Shown here piece by piece: positions 1-8,637 of a stretch of DNA of 64,000 bases. The notes beneath the pieces were generated by a model. It saw nothing but the letters and a program-made list of their open reading frames with translations. It had not been told where the DNA came from and searched no databases. Within the stretch, counting starts at the first letter, position 1. Every line of letters starts with the position of its first letter. The position numbers and the translations under genes were made by a program. The stretch comes from an uncultured Caldilineaceae bacterium (lineage in GTDB: Bacteria > Chloroflexota > Anaerolineae > Caldilineales > Caldilineaceae): the NCBI GenBank assembly GCA_958295915.1, contig OY282381.1:208722-272721 (forward strand), in the 5' to 3' direction.

Positions 1-1
1 C

Positions 2-43
2 CGCGCGATACTGGGGTCCGCGGGCATGGAGGCGCTCCAATGA
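2..43 (+). CDS. C-terminal end of an unidentified upstream gene (partial)
   Basis: An open frame enters from the window edge and stops with TGA at 41-43, overlapping the ATG of the next gene (ATGA). Only 13 residues are visible, ending in MEALQ. FtsX-type permeases often end in a PVEAL-like motif, so this could be the tail of another permease subunit, but the evidence is only the overlap and this weak resemblance. Confidence 0.3.
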   Translation, partial: RAILGSAGMEALQ

Positions 44-2274
44 TATTCAGAAATCTGATGCGGCGTTCGGTGCGCAGCGGCTTGACCCTTCTTGGCATCG
101 CGATCGGCGTGGCTGCAGTGGTTGCATTGGGGGCGATCGCGGAAGGACTCAGCGCCAATTTCGCTACGGCCATTGGCGGAGGCAACAATGATCTGCTGAT
201 CACCCAAGCGGACGCAATCGATCCCGCGCTGAGCAGCCTGGACGACACCATCGGCGCCCATTTGCAGGCCGTTCCTGACGTGGAACGGGTGGAGCCGGGC
301 GTCTACACATGGGTTACGACGGAGGAACTGCCCTTCTTCCTCCTTTTCGGCTATGAGATCGGTAGTACGGCAATGGAGCACTACCGCATAGTCGAGGGCA
401 AACCGGTCAGTGGGCCCGGTCAGATCGTCATTGGTCGGCGGGCGACTGAATCGATCGCTGTGTCTATAGGAGACAATTTGCGTATCTACGGGACGCCCTA
501 TCGCGTCGTCGGCATCTATGAGACGGGCCAGGGGGTAGAGGAATCGGGTGGGGCGCTGGCGCTGGAGGATGCCCAGACTACCGCCCAGTTCGAGCGCAAA
601 GTCAGTCTCTATGAGATTGGTCTGCGGCGGGGCGCGGATGCGGATGCGGTGATCGAACGCATCGAATCTCTGGACTTGGATTTGAAGATCAGCAAAACCA
701 GTGAGAGGGAAAGCAACCAGCAATATGAACAGATGTTGCAGGGCTTCGCCTGGGGCATCGCCGCCATCGCCATATTCATCGGTGGGCTGGGCATGATGAA
801 CGCAATGGTAATGAGTGTGCTGGAACGCACCAGAGAGATCGGCACGCTGCGGGCACTGGGCTGGAGCCGTTGGCGAGTCCTGTGGATAATTTTGGGTGAA
901 TCTGTGACACTGAGTGTGGCCGGCGGGATCGTCGGCATTTTCCTGGGGATCGGTCTGGCCAAGCTGGCGGGCACAGTGCCCGGAATGGGTGTCCTGCTTG
1001 CCGGCGTGTTTACACCGACCATATTCATTCAGGGAATGCTGACAGCCATGGTTCTGGGTCTGGTGGGCGGCGTCTATCCGGCCTGGCGGGCCGCCGGCCT
1101 GCGGCCCGTGGAAGCGCTCTCCTACGAAGGGGGCGCGGCGTCGGATGCCAAAGGAGCTCTGAGCCGGATCGGCAGTCAGAGCTTCCGCAACCTGTGGCGG
1201 CGGCGTAACCGCACCCTTCTGGCCGCGGCCGGCATCGGTATTGGCGTGGGCACGCTTGTGATGCTGGGCGGTCTCACCGCTGGCATAATCGGACAGATGA
1301 ACAATCTGGCCGGCAGCGGCAGCCCTGGCAACATTACCGTCATGCAGCGAGACGTGCCAGATATGAGCCTCAGCAGTATCGATGAGCGGGTCGTGCGCCA
1401 GATTCAGGCCATGCCGCAAGTGGAAACGGTCAGCCCGATGGTGATGGGATTTGTGCTGACACCGGAGCTGCCGCTGTTCATCATTCAGGGGCTGGACCCC
1501 AACAGCGCGGCCATGGATCACTACAAACTGACAGCTGGACGGCGCGCGCAACGGCCCTCCGAGATCGTTATCGGCAGCAACGCGTCCGAATCTTACGATC
1601 TGAGTCTGGGCGACACCCTGACCCTGTACAACAACCGCTACAAAGTTGTCGGCATCTACGAGACCGGTGTCGCCTGGGAAGAAGGGGGCGGAATTCTGGT
1701 ATTGCGGGAATCCCAGCGGCTGCTGAATCGCCCGCGCACTGTCAGCTTTCTGTTTGTCAATGTGAAAGACCCCTCTCTGGCAGAGCCGGTCCAGGATGCG
1801 ATCAACCGCAGATTTCCGAAGGCGCGGGCCAGCATCAGCAGTGAGTTTGCTCAGAACACCGATGACATCGCCTCGATGCAGGCAACTGCCGGCGCCATCG
1901 GCATGCTGGCGCTGATCGTAGGCGGGATCGTCGTCGCCAACACGATGATCATGTCCATCTACGAACGCACCCGCGAGATCGGCGCCCTGCGGGCGTTGGG
2001 TTGGCCGGGCAAGCGCATTCTTGCGCAGATAATGCAGGAGAGTCTGCTGCTGTGTCTGCTGTCGGCTCTGCTGGGCTGCCTTGGCGGCGTTTTGCTTCTC
2101 AATGGCGTAGCCGCCATTCCTTTCGCGGGCGGCTTCATGCTGCGCCCCGCCTGGGAGCCGATCACGTTCGTTTCTGCGGTCGCGCTTACCCTCATTCTGG
2201 GGCTATTGGGCGGGTTTTACCCGGCCTGGCGGGCCAGTCGCCTGCAACCGGTGGAGGCGCTGCGGTATGAGTAG
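40..2274 (+). CDS. ABC transporter permease, fused double FtsX/MacB type
   Basis: Inner-membrane permease of a MacB/LolCE-like exporter, 744 residues. Two homologous halves of about 370 residues are fused. Each half has an N-terminal membrane segment (about residues 14-35 and 395-420), an extracytoplasmic MacB-type domain, and a C-terminal three-helix FtsX domain containing the motif ERTREIG (about residues 261 and 641) followed by LRALGW. Each half ends in a PAWRA...PVEAL motif. In most relatives one permease carries a single such unit and dimerises, so this protein probably provides both halves of the channel. The gene is followed at short spacing by an adaptor and an ATPase gene, giving a complete tripartite exporter. 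The substrate cannot be read from the sequence; a lipid, peptide or small drug is typical of the family. Confidence 0.9.
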   Translation: MIFRNLMRRSVRSGLTLLGIAIGVAAVVALGAIAEGLSANFATAIGGGNNDLLITQADAIDPALSSLDDTIGAHLQAVPDVERVEPGVYTWVTTEELPFFLLFGYEIGSTAMEHYRIVEGKPVSGPGQIVIGRRATESIAVSIGDNLRIYGTPYRVVGIYETGQGVEESGGALALEDAQTTAQFERKVSLYEIGLRRGADADAVIERIESLDLDLKISKTSERESNQQYEQMLQGFAWGIAAIAIFIGGLGMMNAMVMSVLERTREIGTLRALGWSRWRVLWIILGESVTLSVAGGIVGIFLGIGLAKLAGTVPGMGVLLAGVFTPTIFIQGMLTAMVLGLVGGVYPAWRAAGLRPVEALSYEGGAASDAKGALSRIGSQSFRNLWRRRNRTLLAAAGIGIGVGTLVMLGGLTAGIIGQMNNLAGSGSPGNITVMQRDVPDMSLSSIDERVVRQIQAMPQVETVSPMVMGFVLTPELPLFIIQGLDPNSAAMDHYKLTAGRRAQRPSEIVIGSNASESYDLSLGDTLTLYNNRYKVVGIYETGVAWEEGGGILVLRESQRLLNRPRTVSFLFVNVKDPSLAEPVQDAINRRFPKARASISSEFAQNTDDIASMQATAGAIGMLALIVGGIVVANTMIMSIYERTREIGALRALGWPGKRILAQIMQESLLLCLLSALLGCLGGVLLLNGVAAIPFAGGFMLRPAWEPITFVSAVALTLILGLLGGFYPAWRASRLQPVEALRYE

Positions 2275-2351
2275 AGTCAACGAGGAGAGAAAAGTGGGAG
2301 GGAGTTCTCTCTCCTCACTTCTATTCCTTACTTCCTGATGCAAGGTGAACT

Positions 2352-3710
2352 ATGAGACGAGTACTGATTGCCCTCGGCGTGGTCGTAGCTCTGGCCGCGG
2401 GCGGGTGGGCATATGTAACATTCGCAAACCCATCTTTACTGGCGCAGAATGCCGGATCGGGCCAGGGAGAGATGGCTGAGATCGCGGAGAGCGCGGTTGA
2501 TGATCTGGAGTCGGTGATTTGGGCATCCGGAAAGCTATTGCCCATAGACTGGGTCAATTTGGCGCCTCTGCAAGGGGGCGTTGTGCAGACTCTGCAGGTC
2601 AAAGAGGGTGATTGGGTCGAGACCGGCGCAGTTCTTGTGCAGCTCGATAACCCGACAGCCAATAGCGAGGCGGAAATTGCGGCCGCGGCCGTGGCTGAAG
2701 CCGAAGCGGCCCACGCCAAACTGCTCGCTGGCGCCAGCGAGGCGGAAATCGCAGCGGCAGAGGCCGGCGTGGCCACGGCCACGGCCCAGGTGTCTCTGGC
2801 TGAAGGCAGGCTGCTGGAGGCACAGAAGGCTATCGAACTCGCTGAAGTCAAAGTGATGATCGCGCAGGAGCAGTACAACGAACTGGCAAGCGGCCCCACT
2901 GCGGCCGAGCGGGCGGCCGCGGCCGCGCGCGTGGATGTGGCGCAGGCAGCCCTGGACTACACCCAAGCTGCCTACAACGCCGTGCGCGGCGACCCGAATA
3001 TTGGCAGCACCCGTTCCGAAGCCCTTTCCCTCCAGCAGGCCACAGAATCGCTGGAGGCGGCCCAGGCAGAGTTCGCGGTTGCCACTCAAGGAGCCTCCCC
3101 GCAGCGTTTGGCCGTAGCCCGGGCCCGCATTGCAGAAGCGCAAGCGCACGTAACTGTGGCTGAGAGTCAGATCCCGGCGGCGGAGGCCGGTGTTCAATCG
3201 GCGCAGGCTGCGCTGGCCAGCGCAGAAGCAAACTTGCGCAAATACAAGGCAGGCGCATTGGCAGAGGACATCGCCGTTTCTGAAGCCCGCATCCGCACGA
3301 CCAAGGCACAGCTTGCCAGCGCCCTGGCCCATGTAAGCCAGAGCCAGATCGTCGCGCCATTCCCCGGGCAGGTAGGATCCGTTCTGGTTCGCAGCGGCGA
3401 ACTGGTGTCGGCAGGACAGGTACTGGCGCTGCTGGGCGACACGCACACGATGCACGTGGAGACGACCGACTTACGCGAAACAGATGTGGTGCATCTGCAG
3501 AGCGGTCAGGAGGTGGAAGTTACCTTCGACTCCTTGCCGGATCGCATCTTCGACGGCATCATCACTCACATTGCGCCGGTCAGCACCTCCGACCAGGGCA
3601 GCACAAACTTTACTGTCCACGTGGACGTGCCGGAGTTGGACGAAAGCCTGCGCTGGGGCATGACGGCATTCATAAATATTCTGGTAACTGCAGTGGCTAG
3701 TGATCAGTGA
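2352..3710 (+). CDS. HlyD/MacA-family periplasmic adaptor (membrane fusion protein)
   Basis: Adaptor subunit of the exporter, 452 residues. Residues 4-22 form an N-terminal membrane anchor. A lipoyl-like half (GGVVQTLQVKEGDWV, about residues 75-90) is followed by a very long Ala/Glu-rich region of alpha-hairpin coiled coil (about 100-325). The second lipoyl half is IVAPFPGQVGSVLVRSGELV, followed by a beta-barrel domain to the end. This order is the family signature. It lies 77 bases after the permease and 75 bases before the ATPase start, so the three are probably one operon. The last codons (VASDQ and stop) fall inside a dispersed AGTGATCAGT-type repeat, so the native C-terminus has probably been altered by the repeat. 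Confidence 0.9.
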   Translation: MRRVLIALGVVVALAAGGWAYVTFANPSLLAQNAGSGQGEMAEIAESAVDDLESVIWASGKLLPIDWVNLAPLQGGVVQTLQVKEGDWVETGAVLVQLDNPTANSEAEIAAAAVAEAEAAHAKLLAGASEAEIAAAEAGVATATAQVSLAEGRLLEAQKAIELAEVKVMIAQEQYNELASGPTAAERAAAAARVDVAQAALDYTQAAYNAVRGDPNIGSTRSEALSLQQATESLEAAQAEFAVATQGASPQRLAVARARIAEAQAHVTVAESQIPAAEAGVQSAQAALASAEANLRKYKAGALAEDIAVSEARIRTTKAQLASALAHVSQSQIVAPFPGQVGSVLVRSGELVSAGQVLALLGDTHTMHVETTDLRETDVVHLQSGQEVEVTFDSLPDRIFDGIITHIAPVSTSDQGSTNFTVHVDVPELDESLRWGMTAFINILVTAVASDQ

Positions 3711-3728
3711 TCAGTGGTCAGTAACTGC
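3685..3728. repeat. Tandem decamer-type dispersed repeat (AGTGATCAGT family)
   Basis: The stretch consists of near-copies of a roughly 10-base unit resembling AGTGATCAGTG and AGTGGTCAGT, flanked by AACTGC. It covers the stop codon of the adaptor gene. Related sequence appears at 5726-5810, 20221-20245, 27692-27748, 56541-56583 and about 61017-61032. Confidence 0.6.
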
Positions 3729-3730
3729 TG

Positions 3731-3766
3731 GTAGGGGCGGGCCTTGTGGTTGCCTCTAGCGGCCAC
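3731..3766 (+). repeat. Dispersed repeat of the GTAGGGGC type, copy A
   Basis: It begins GTAGGGGC, continues with CCTTGTGGTTGCC, and ends TCTAGCGGCCA. The same layout recurs at 4640-4678, 5643-5692 (inverted) and 6479-6502. It lies directly upstream of the ABC ATPase start and creates a spurious upstream in-frame ATG at 3744. Confidence 0.65.
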
Positions 3767-3785
3767 GAACCACTGGAGTTCAGCG

Positions 3786-4643
3786 ATGAGCGAACCGATC
3801 ATTCGCGCGGAAAACCTGACGAAGATCTATGGCGGCGGCGAGACAGCTGTGTGCGCGCTCGATAGTCTTACAGTCGAAGTGCAGACCGGCGAATTTGTGG
3901 CTGTGATGGGTCCCAGCGGCTGCGGAAAGAGCACACTGCTCAATATGCTGGGCGCGCTGGATCAGCCGACCGAGGGACGGGTATGGGTGGCCGGGGAGGA
4001 CCTGTCTAAGCTGAAAGATGTGGATCGATTCCGCGCGCAAACTGTAGGATTCGTTTTCCAGTTGCACAATCTGCTGCCGACCCTGACGGCACAGGAAAAC
4101 GTGGAGGTCCCCTTACAGGGACAAAAGCATAGCCGCAAGGAACGCAAAGAACGGGTTTCTCATCTGTTGGAACTGGTGGGCTTGGGGGATCGGCGCGGTC
4201 ATCTGCCCGGTCAACTGTCCGGCGGGCAGCGGCAGCGGGTAGCGATTGCGCGTTCACTGGCCAATGAGCCTGCCTTGATTCTGGCGGATGAACCGAGCGG
4301 CGCGCTGGATAGTCAGAGCAGCGAGGAGGTTCTTGCGCTGCTCGCTGAACTGAACCGTAGCCAACAGACGTCGATCGTTGTCGTCACACACGACCGTCGA
4401 GTCGCCCAGGCGACGCGGCGTATCCTTCGCATGCAGGATGGAAACATCGTGACCGACCACCGCATCACCTCTCCGCTTGAAGAGGACCTGCGGATGTTCG
4501 CGCAGAGTCAGTTCGGGCAAACGCTGCTGGAAAACAACCGGCCACACGATTCGAAAGAGCGAGCGCTGAACGAATTGATCCGTTCGGAAGAGATGGCTGT
4601 GCTGCGACGCCTTCTGCAGACCTACAACACCAGTGGCCAGTAG
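3786..4643 (+). CDS. ABC transporter ATP-binding protein, LolD/MacB-like
   Basis: ATPase that powers the exporter, 285 residues from the chosen start. The Walker A motif GPSGCGKST lies at about 42-50, the Q-loop follows in [12 protein letters not shown], the ABC signature [15 protein letters not shown] is near 145-159, and Walker B/D-loop [13 protein letters not shown] near 165. The core matches the LolD/MacB class that pairs with FtsX permeases. About 55 residues extend past the usual C-terminus. An earlier in-frame ATG at 3744 adds 14 residues encoded by a dispersed repeat; the ATG at 3786 begins the conserved sequence [17 protein letters not shown] and is preferred. The stop codon lies inside repeat copy B. 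Confidence 0.92.
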   Translation: MSEPIIRAENLTKIYGGGETAVCALDSLTVEVQTGEFVAVMGPSGCGKSTLLNMLGALDQPTEGRVWVAGEDLSKLKDVDRFRAQTVGFVFQLHNLLPTLTAQENVEVPLQGQKHSRKERKERVSHLLELVGLGDRRGHLPGQLSGGQRQRVAIARSLANEPALILADEPSGALDSQSSEEVLALLAELNRSQQTSIVVVTHDRRVAQATRRILRMQDGNIVTDHRITSPLEEDLRMFAQSQFGQTLLENNRPHDSKERALNELIRSEEMAVLRRLLQTYNTSGQ

Positions 4644-4678
4644 GGGCAACCCTGGCGTCTGCCTCTATTGGCCATTGG
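4640..4678 (+). repeat. Dispersed repeat of the GTAGGGGC type, copy B
   Basis: GTAGGGGCAACCC, then a GTCTGCCTCTATTGGCCA-like tail closely matching copy A. It supplies the TAG stop of the plus-strand ATPase gene and, on the other strand, the last codons and stop (NGQ) of the dehydratase gene, so two convergent genes end inside one repeat. Confidence 0.65.
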
Positions 4679-5714
4679 TGTTCTCCAACACTGCCCGCAA
4701 CTGCTGCGGTGAAATATTGCCCCCGCTGAGGATGAGCGCCACTTTCTTGCCGGCCAGTTCATCCTGAACGCGCAGCAACGCAGCCAGTGGAGAGGCGCCA
4801 GCTGGCTCGGCCAGCGTTTTGGCCTTCTCCAAAAGCATACGCACGGCGGCGTACAACTCCCGATCGGAGACCATGAGAAAATCGTCCAACAGCTCCCAAA
4901 GGATCGACTGGGGCAGCATAAAGGGCGCGCCGGTGGCCAGGCCTTCGGCAGCCGAACGATTGGGGGCTTGCCGCCAGGCCTGGTCCCGCCAGGTAAGAAA
5001 GGCTGATGGAGAGGACTCGGCGCAGACGGCAATCATGCGGATTTGCGGGTTGATCGTTTTGGCGACGAGGGACGCGCCGGACGCGCCGCTGCCTCCGCCT
5101 ACTGGAACGATCACCGCATCGATGTCTGGCCGCTCCTGCAGCAGTTCCAATGTGTGGGTAGCGACACCGGCGACCAGCGCGGGTTCATCGCCGGAAGAGA
5201 TAAAGCGCAGCCCTTCTTCGGCGGCAATCCGATGGCCGTGCTGTTTGGCTTCCTCGAACTCGGCGCCCATCAATCGCACGTCGGCGCCGTTGGCCTGCAT
5301 TGCCTCCAACTTCACCGGATTGGCGTTCTCCGGCACGACGATCACCGCCTTCACGCCGAAGAGTCGTGCGGCGTAGGCCACCGATTGGCCGTGATTGCCG
5401 GTGGAGGCGGTCGCCACGCCCTGTTTGCGCTGCTCTGCCGGCAGTTGCGCCATGAAATTGATGCCGCCTCGCAGTTTGAACGCGCCGATAGGCAGGTAGT
5501 TCTCATGCTTCACCCAAACCTCCGCCCCTATGGCCGCGTCGAGTACTGGGTAGTTGTAGAGAGGGGTGGGCGCCAGATAACGCCGCAGCACTGTATGGGC
5601 TTGGAGTACGTCGGCAAAAACAGGTCGGCGCGGCAGATCACTAGGGTCGGCGCCTGGCGCCTGCCTTGGGCAACCACAAGGGTTGTCCCTACTTTCGGAT
5701 GAGGTGGGCTGCAT
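4665..5714 (-). CDS. PLP-dependent threonine/serine dehydratase-like enzyme
   Basis: Fold-type II pyridoxal-phosphate enzyme of the threonine ammonia-lyase/serine racemase family, 349 residues. The PLP-binding lysine lies in GAFKLRGG (about residue 83), the substrate loop in ATASTGNHGQS, and the phosphate-binding glycine loop in VPVGGGSGASG (near 205-215). No ACT regulatory domain follows, so this is a catabolic-type or EutB-like enzyme and the exact substrate is uncertain. The start at 5714 has an AAGGAA ribosome site. Residues from about 8 to 24 are encoded by an inverted copy of the GTAGGGGC repeat, giving an unusual Cys/Pro-rich N-terminus. The end is convergent with the efflux operon. 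Confidence 0.85.
   Translation of the reverse strand: MQPTSSESRDNPCGCPRQAPGADPSDLPRRPVFADVLQAHTVLRRYLAPTPLYNYPVLDAAIGAEVWVKHENYLPIGAFKLRGGINFMAQLPAEQRKQGVATASTGNHGQSVAYAARLFGVKAVIVVPENANPVKLEAMQANGADVRLMGAEFEEAKQHGHRIAAEEGLRFISSGDEPALVAGVATHTLELLQERPDIDAVIVPVGGGSGASGASLVAKTINPQIRMIAVCAESSPSAFLTWRDQAWRQAPNRSAAEGLATGAPFMLPQSILWELLDDFLMVSDRELYAAVRMLLEKAKTLAEPAGASPLAALLRVQDELAGKKVALILSGGNISPQQLRAVLENTNGQ
5643..5692 (-). repeat. Dispersed repeat of the GTAGGGGC type, copy C, inside a coding sequence
   Basis: Read on the minus strand it starts GTAGGGACAACCC, continues TTGTGGTTGCCC, and ends in GGCAGGCGCCAGGCGCCGA. It lies in frame in the N-terminal codons of the dehydratase gene. Confidence 0.65.
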
Positions 5715-5725
5715 GGGAGTTCCTT

Positions 5726-5810
5726 AACTGCAGTTCTTAGTTGTCAGTTTCTAGTAGTCGGTGAACTGCAGTTGCTCGAAACGAAGAACTAGAAATTAGA
5801 AATTAGAAAT
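5726..5810. repeat. Intergenic repeat cluster with AACTGCAGTT palindromes and AGAAATT units
   Basis: Two copies of the perfect palindrome AACTGCAGTT (5726-5735 and 5764-5773) flank TTAGTTGTCAGTTTCTAGT-like sequence. They are followed by a direct repeat of AGAAATT units (5791-5810). The AGAAATT part supplies the last residues (ISNF) and stop of the CoA transferase on the minus strand. Confidence 0.55.
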
Positions 5811-7355
5811 CGGAATCTCAGCCGGCACAATCGGCGCGAATTCCATCCGCTCCAGCACATCTGCCTGCAGATCGATACCGGGCGCCAGCTCCTGCAGACG
5901 CATTCCCGCCTCCGTCAAGGCAAAGACAGCTCGCTCGGTCACGCACAGGACTTGCTGGCCGCTGGCCAATGCCTGTTGGCCGCTGAACGTGATCTGATCG
6001 ACCGTCTGCACAAACTTACGCACTTGGCCGTAGCGCTCGATGGAAATGGTCTTGTCATCGATGGCGTAGGCCACGCCCTTGGCCTCAAATGTGCCGCAGA
6101 AGACGACTTTGCGGGCGTTTTGGGCGATGTCAATAAAGCCCCCTGGCCCAATGGTTGCGCCACCCAGCCGCGATACGTTGACATTGCCGGACGCATCCAT
6201 CTCCCCGAAGCCGAGGAAGGCGATGTCCAGCCCGCCCCCGCCGTAGAAGTCGAACTGGGAGGGCGAATCGATCATACAGCTGGCGTTGCGGGCAAAGCCG
6301 AACAACACGCCGTCCAGGAGGGCGCCGCCATATGTGCCATGCTCGATCGTCTGGTAGTAGCGGTCTGTCTCACCCTGGGCTGCCACCAATTTGGCCACGC
6401 CATCGGGGATGCCGAAGCCGAAGTTGATCACTGCGTTCTCGAAAAGCTCCTGCGCGGCCCTGTGGGCGATCAGCGCTCGTAGGGGCAACTCGTGTGGTTG
6501 CCGTGAGGCAGGGGGCGCGTTGGCAGGCGGGGAGAGATGTGGAGCGCCATCCTTCGGATCCAAGGCTCGCCGCTGACCAGAAATCGTCGGATCGTAATAG
6601 AAGGCATAGCATTGGGGCTGATCCGGCACGACAACGACCGCGTCCACCAGCGCGCCCGGTATACGCACGGCCCGAGCTGGAAGTTGGCCATGCTCCACGA
6701 GGGCGCGCGCCTGCACCATCACCAGACCGCCACTGTTGTGCGCGGCCAGAGCCATGGCGAAGGCTTCCAGATTGGCCGGCTCCTCTTCCAAACTGATGTT
6801 GCCATCTGGGTCCGCGTAGCTACCCCGCAGCACAGCCACGTGCACGGGGAACGGCTTATAGCGCAGGAGAGTGCGTCCGTCTATTTCGATCAGCTCCACC
6901 AATGTATCTTGAGCCGACCGGTTCATACGGCCGCCATCTTGGCGGGGGTCGACGAAGGTGCCCAACCCCACATGGGTGATCAGCCCGCTGCGGCCGGCCC
7001 CGATCTCCCGCATCAGTTGTGCGGTGACGCCGGCAGGCAGGACATAGGCTTCGATTTTTTCTTCTCTGGCCAAGGCCTGCATGCGCGGCGACCAGATCCA
7101 GTGGCCGCCGATGACTTTGCGCACCAGCCCCTCATAGGCCAACCGGTTCAGGCCACGTCGGTCCCGATCGCCGATACCCAAGGAGTGAATCACGCGCAAG
7201 CCGGTGGGGGCGCCTGTAGACAGAAAACGTTCTTCGATTGCGGCCAGCAAGGCGTCGGCCTCGACAAGACCGCCGCCGCCGCCGATCGTGCCCAGGGTTG
7301 CGCCATCCGGCACCAGCCGGGCCGCGTCCTGCGCGGATATGACTTTATTTCGCAT
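5796..7355 (-). CDS. Acyl-CoA:acetate / 3-ketoacid CoA transferase (YdiF-like, fused alpha-beta)
   Basis: Class I CoA transferase, 519 residues, with alpha and beta subunits fused as in YdiF and propionate CoA transferase. The N-terminal half has the glycine loop TIGGGGGLVEADAL and the SHGLG-equivalent SLGIGDRDRRGLN. The C-terminal half has NFGFGIPDGV and the motif EHGTYGG, whose glutamate is the expected catalytic residue that forms the glutamyl-CoA thioester. The reaction would move CoA between short-chain acids. The ATG at 7355 is preferred over an upstream TTG at 7370. Residues between about 270 and 300 (DGAPHLSPPANAPPASRQ region) lie between the two halves and contain a GTAGGGGC repeat; relatives have a shorter linker there. 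Confidence 0.88.
   Translation of the reverse strand: MRNKVISAQDAARLVPDGATLGTIGGGGGLVEADALLAAIEERFLSTGAPTGLRVIHSLGIGDRDRRGLNRLAYEGLVRKVIGGHWIWSPRMQALAREEKIEAYVLPAGVTAQLMREIGAGRSGLITHVGLGTFVDPRQDGGRMNRSAQDTLVELIEIDGRTLLRYKPFPVHVAVLRGSYADPDGNISLEEEPANLEAFAMALAAHNSGGLVMVQARALVEHGQLPARAVRIPGALVDAVVVVPDQPQCYAFYYDPTISGQRRALDPKDGAPHLSPPANAPPASRQPHELPLRALIAHRAAQELFENAVINFGFGIPDGVAKLVAAQGETDRYYQTIEHGTYGGALLDGVLFGFARNASCMIDSPSQFDFYGGGGLDIAFLGFGEMDASGNVNVSRLGGATIGPGGFIDIAQNARKVVFCGTFEAKGVAYAIDDKTISIERYGQVRKFVQTVDQITFSGQQALASGQQVLCVTERAVFALTEAGMRLQELAPGIDLQADVLERMEFAPIVPAEIPISNF
6479..6502 (+). repeat. Dispersed repeat of the GTAGGGGC type, copy D, inside a coding sequence
   Basis: GTAGGGGCAACTC followed by GTGTGGTTGCC matches copy C with few changes. 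It sits in frame in the linker between the two halves of the CoA transferase, antisense to the gene. Confidence 0.65.
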
Positions 7356-7446
7356 CGCTCCGTACTTCAAATCCGGATTATTGGATTCAAGGATTAAATG
7401 GATAGGATTTATCCTGATTCAATTCCTGTAGATCCTTACATCCGGA

Positions 7447-8382
7447 TCAATAATGGCTTTCCAGCCCTTTCACCGCGGCGACCAATGTCCTGTTGATCGG
7501 TATAGGGATGGCATGTTTTTGGCCCAGCGCGACGACCGCGCCGTTGATGACATCGATCTCCGACGGACGGCGGTTGAGAATGTCCACGCACAGACTGGAC
7601 TTGTTATCGCCGGTACCACCGGGGCCGGCGATCTGATCGATCACCTCGCGGGTCTCGGCCACATTCAGGTCCACGCCTTCGGCGCGTGCCACCAGCGCGG
7701 CTTCGTCCAGCGCGCCGAAAGCCGTCTCTTTCAATTCTGGGATAGCGAAGACTTCCTTAATCGTCAGGTTGGCGATAGCGGAGGTCGGGCTGATCGCGAT
7801 ATTCGCCAACAGTTTTTTCCAGATGTCGTGGCGGATATTCGACGTGGCTGTGGTACGCAGACCGGCGCCACTGAGCGCGGCGGCAATGCGTTGGGCCCTC
7901 TCACTGAGCTCCCCGGACATCTCTCCAATATAGGTGGGCAGATCGCCGAAGTTGCGTACAACGCCCGGCCCTTCGATCGCGGCGCCCTGGGCCGTCACTC
8001 CGCCAAGCACTCGCTCCATGCCGATGACTTCGCCAATGTTTTCTTCGTTGCCCAGTCCGTTCTGAAAGCTGATGGCAACGGTGTCCTTGCGCAAGAGATT
8101 CAGCGCCTGGCCGACGGCATCTTTCGTGTACGGAGCTTTACACTGAACGAATACAACATCCACTGCTTCCAGGGCGCTCGGATCGGTAGTAGCGCGGATG
8201 GGAATGTGGCGGTCGCCGCCGTAACCTGCAATTTTGAGGCCGACCCGGTTGATGCGTTCCACGTGCTCCTGCCACACATCGATCAGGGTCACGTCCAGCC
8301 CGCCTTCCGCCAGCAGCCCTCCGAACAGCCCGCCCATCGCGCCGGCGCCGATGACTGCGATCGTCGGTTTCCAATCCGCCAT
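7447..8382 (-). CDS. 2-dehydropantoate 2-reductase (ketopantoate reductase family)
   Basis: NADPH-dependent reductase of the PanE/ApbA family, 311 residues. The N-terminal Rossmann motif is IAVIGAGAMGGLFGGLLAEG (residues 9-28). The family motif VQCKAPYT occurs near 77, QNGLGNEE near 108, and the C-terminal helical domain carries the catalytic lysine in IWKKLLANIAISP (near 190). Similar proteins often act on other 2-keto acids, so the pantothenate role is by family only. An AAAGGAG ribosome site precedes the ATG at 8382. Confidence 0.85.
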   Translation of the reverse strand: MADWKPTIAVIGAGAMGGLFGGLLAEGGLDVTLIDVWQEHVERINRVGLKIAGYGGDRHIPIRATTDPSALEAVDVVFVQCKAPYTKDAVGQALNLLRKDTVAISFQNGLGNEENIGEVIGMERVLGGVTAQGAAIEGPGVVRNFGDLPTYIGEMSGELSERAQRIAAALSGAGLRTTATSNIRHDIWKKLLANIAISPTSAIANLTIKEVFAIPELKETAFGALDEAALVARAEGVDLNVAETREVIDQIAGPGGTGDNKSSLCVDILNRRPSEIDVINGAVVALGQKHAIPIPINRTLVAAVKGLESHY

Positions 8383-8565
8383 ATAAACTCCTTTATCACT
8401 GATCAGGATGTAAGAAGCGGGCGGGACGCCCGCGCGCCCTCAGCCGGTTGGTTTTGGTCAGAAAGGATTTGTCTGAACCAAAGGGGCGGACGGGGCAATC
8501 TCCCATCCTCGCCATCAGTATAGCCAATTTCATCAAGGGAGCAAACGCGGAGGCGTGCAAAGCGC

Positions 8566-8595
8566 TTGACTTGCATTGACACTCCCGCCTATAAT
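8566..8595 (+). promoter_or_regulatory. Sigma70-type promoter of the SixA-like gene
   Basis: A -35 box TTGACT (8566-8571) and a perfect -10 box TATAAT (8590-8595) are separated by 18 bases. They stand about 40 bases before the phosphatase start. An imperfect hairpin (TTTGGTCAGA paired with TCTGAACCAAA, about 8453-8484) lies just upstream. Confidence 0.7.
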
Positions 8596-8637
8596 GCCTG
8601 AAGCACAGGCCATCGAATTTAAGGGATGCCGAATCTT

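Noticed and set aside
8453-8484. Hairpin considered as an intrinsic terminator
   Set aside because: No T-run follows on either strand, and it lies between divergent genes where no terminator is needed.
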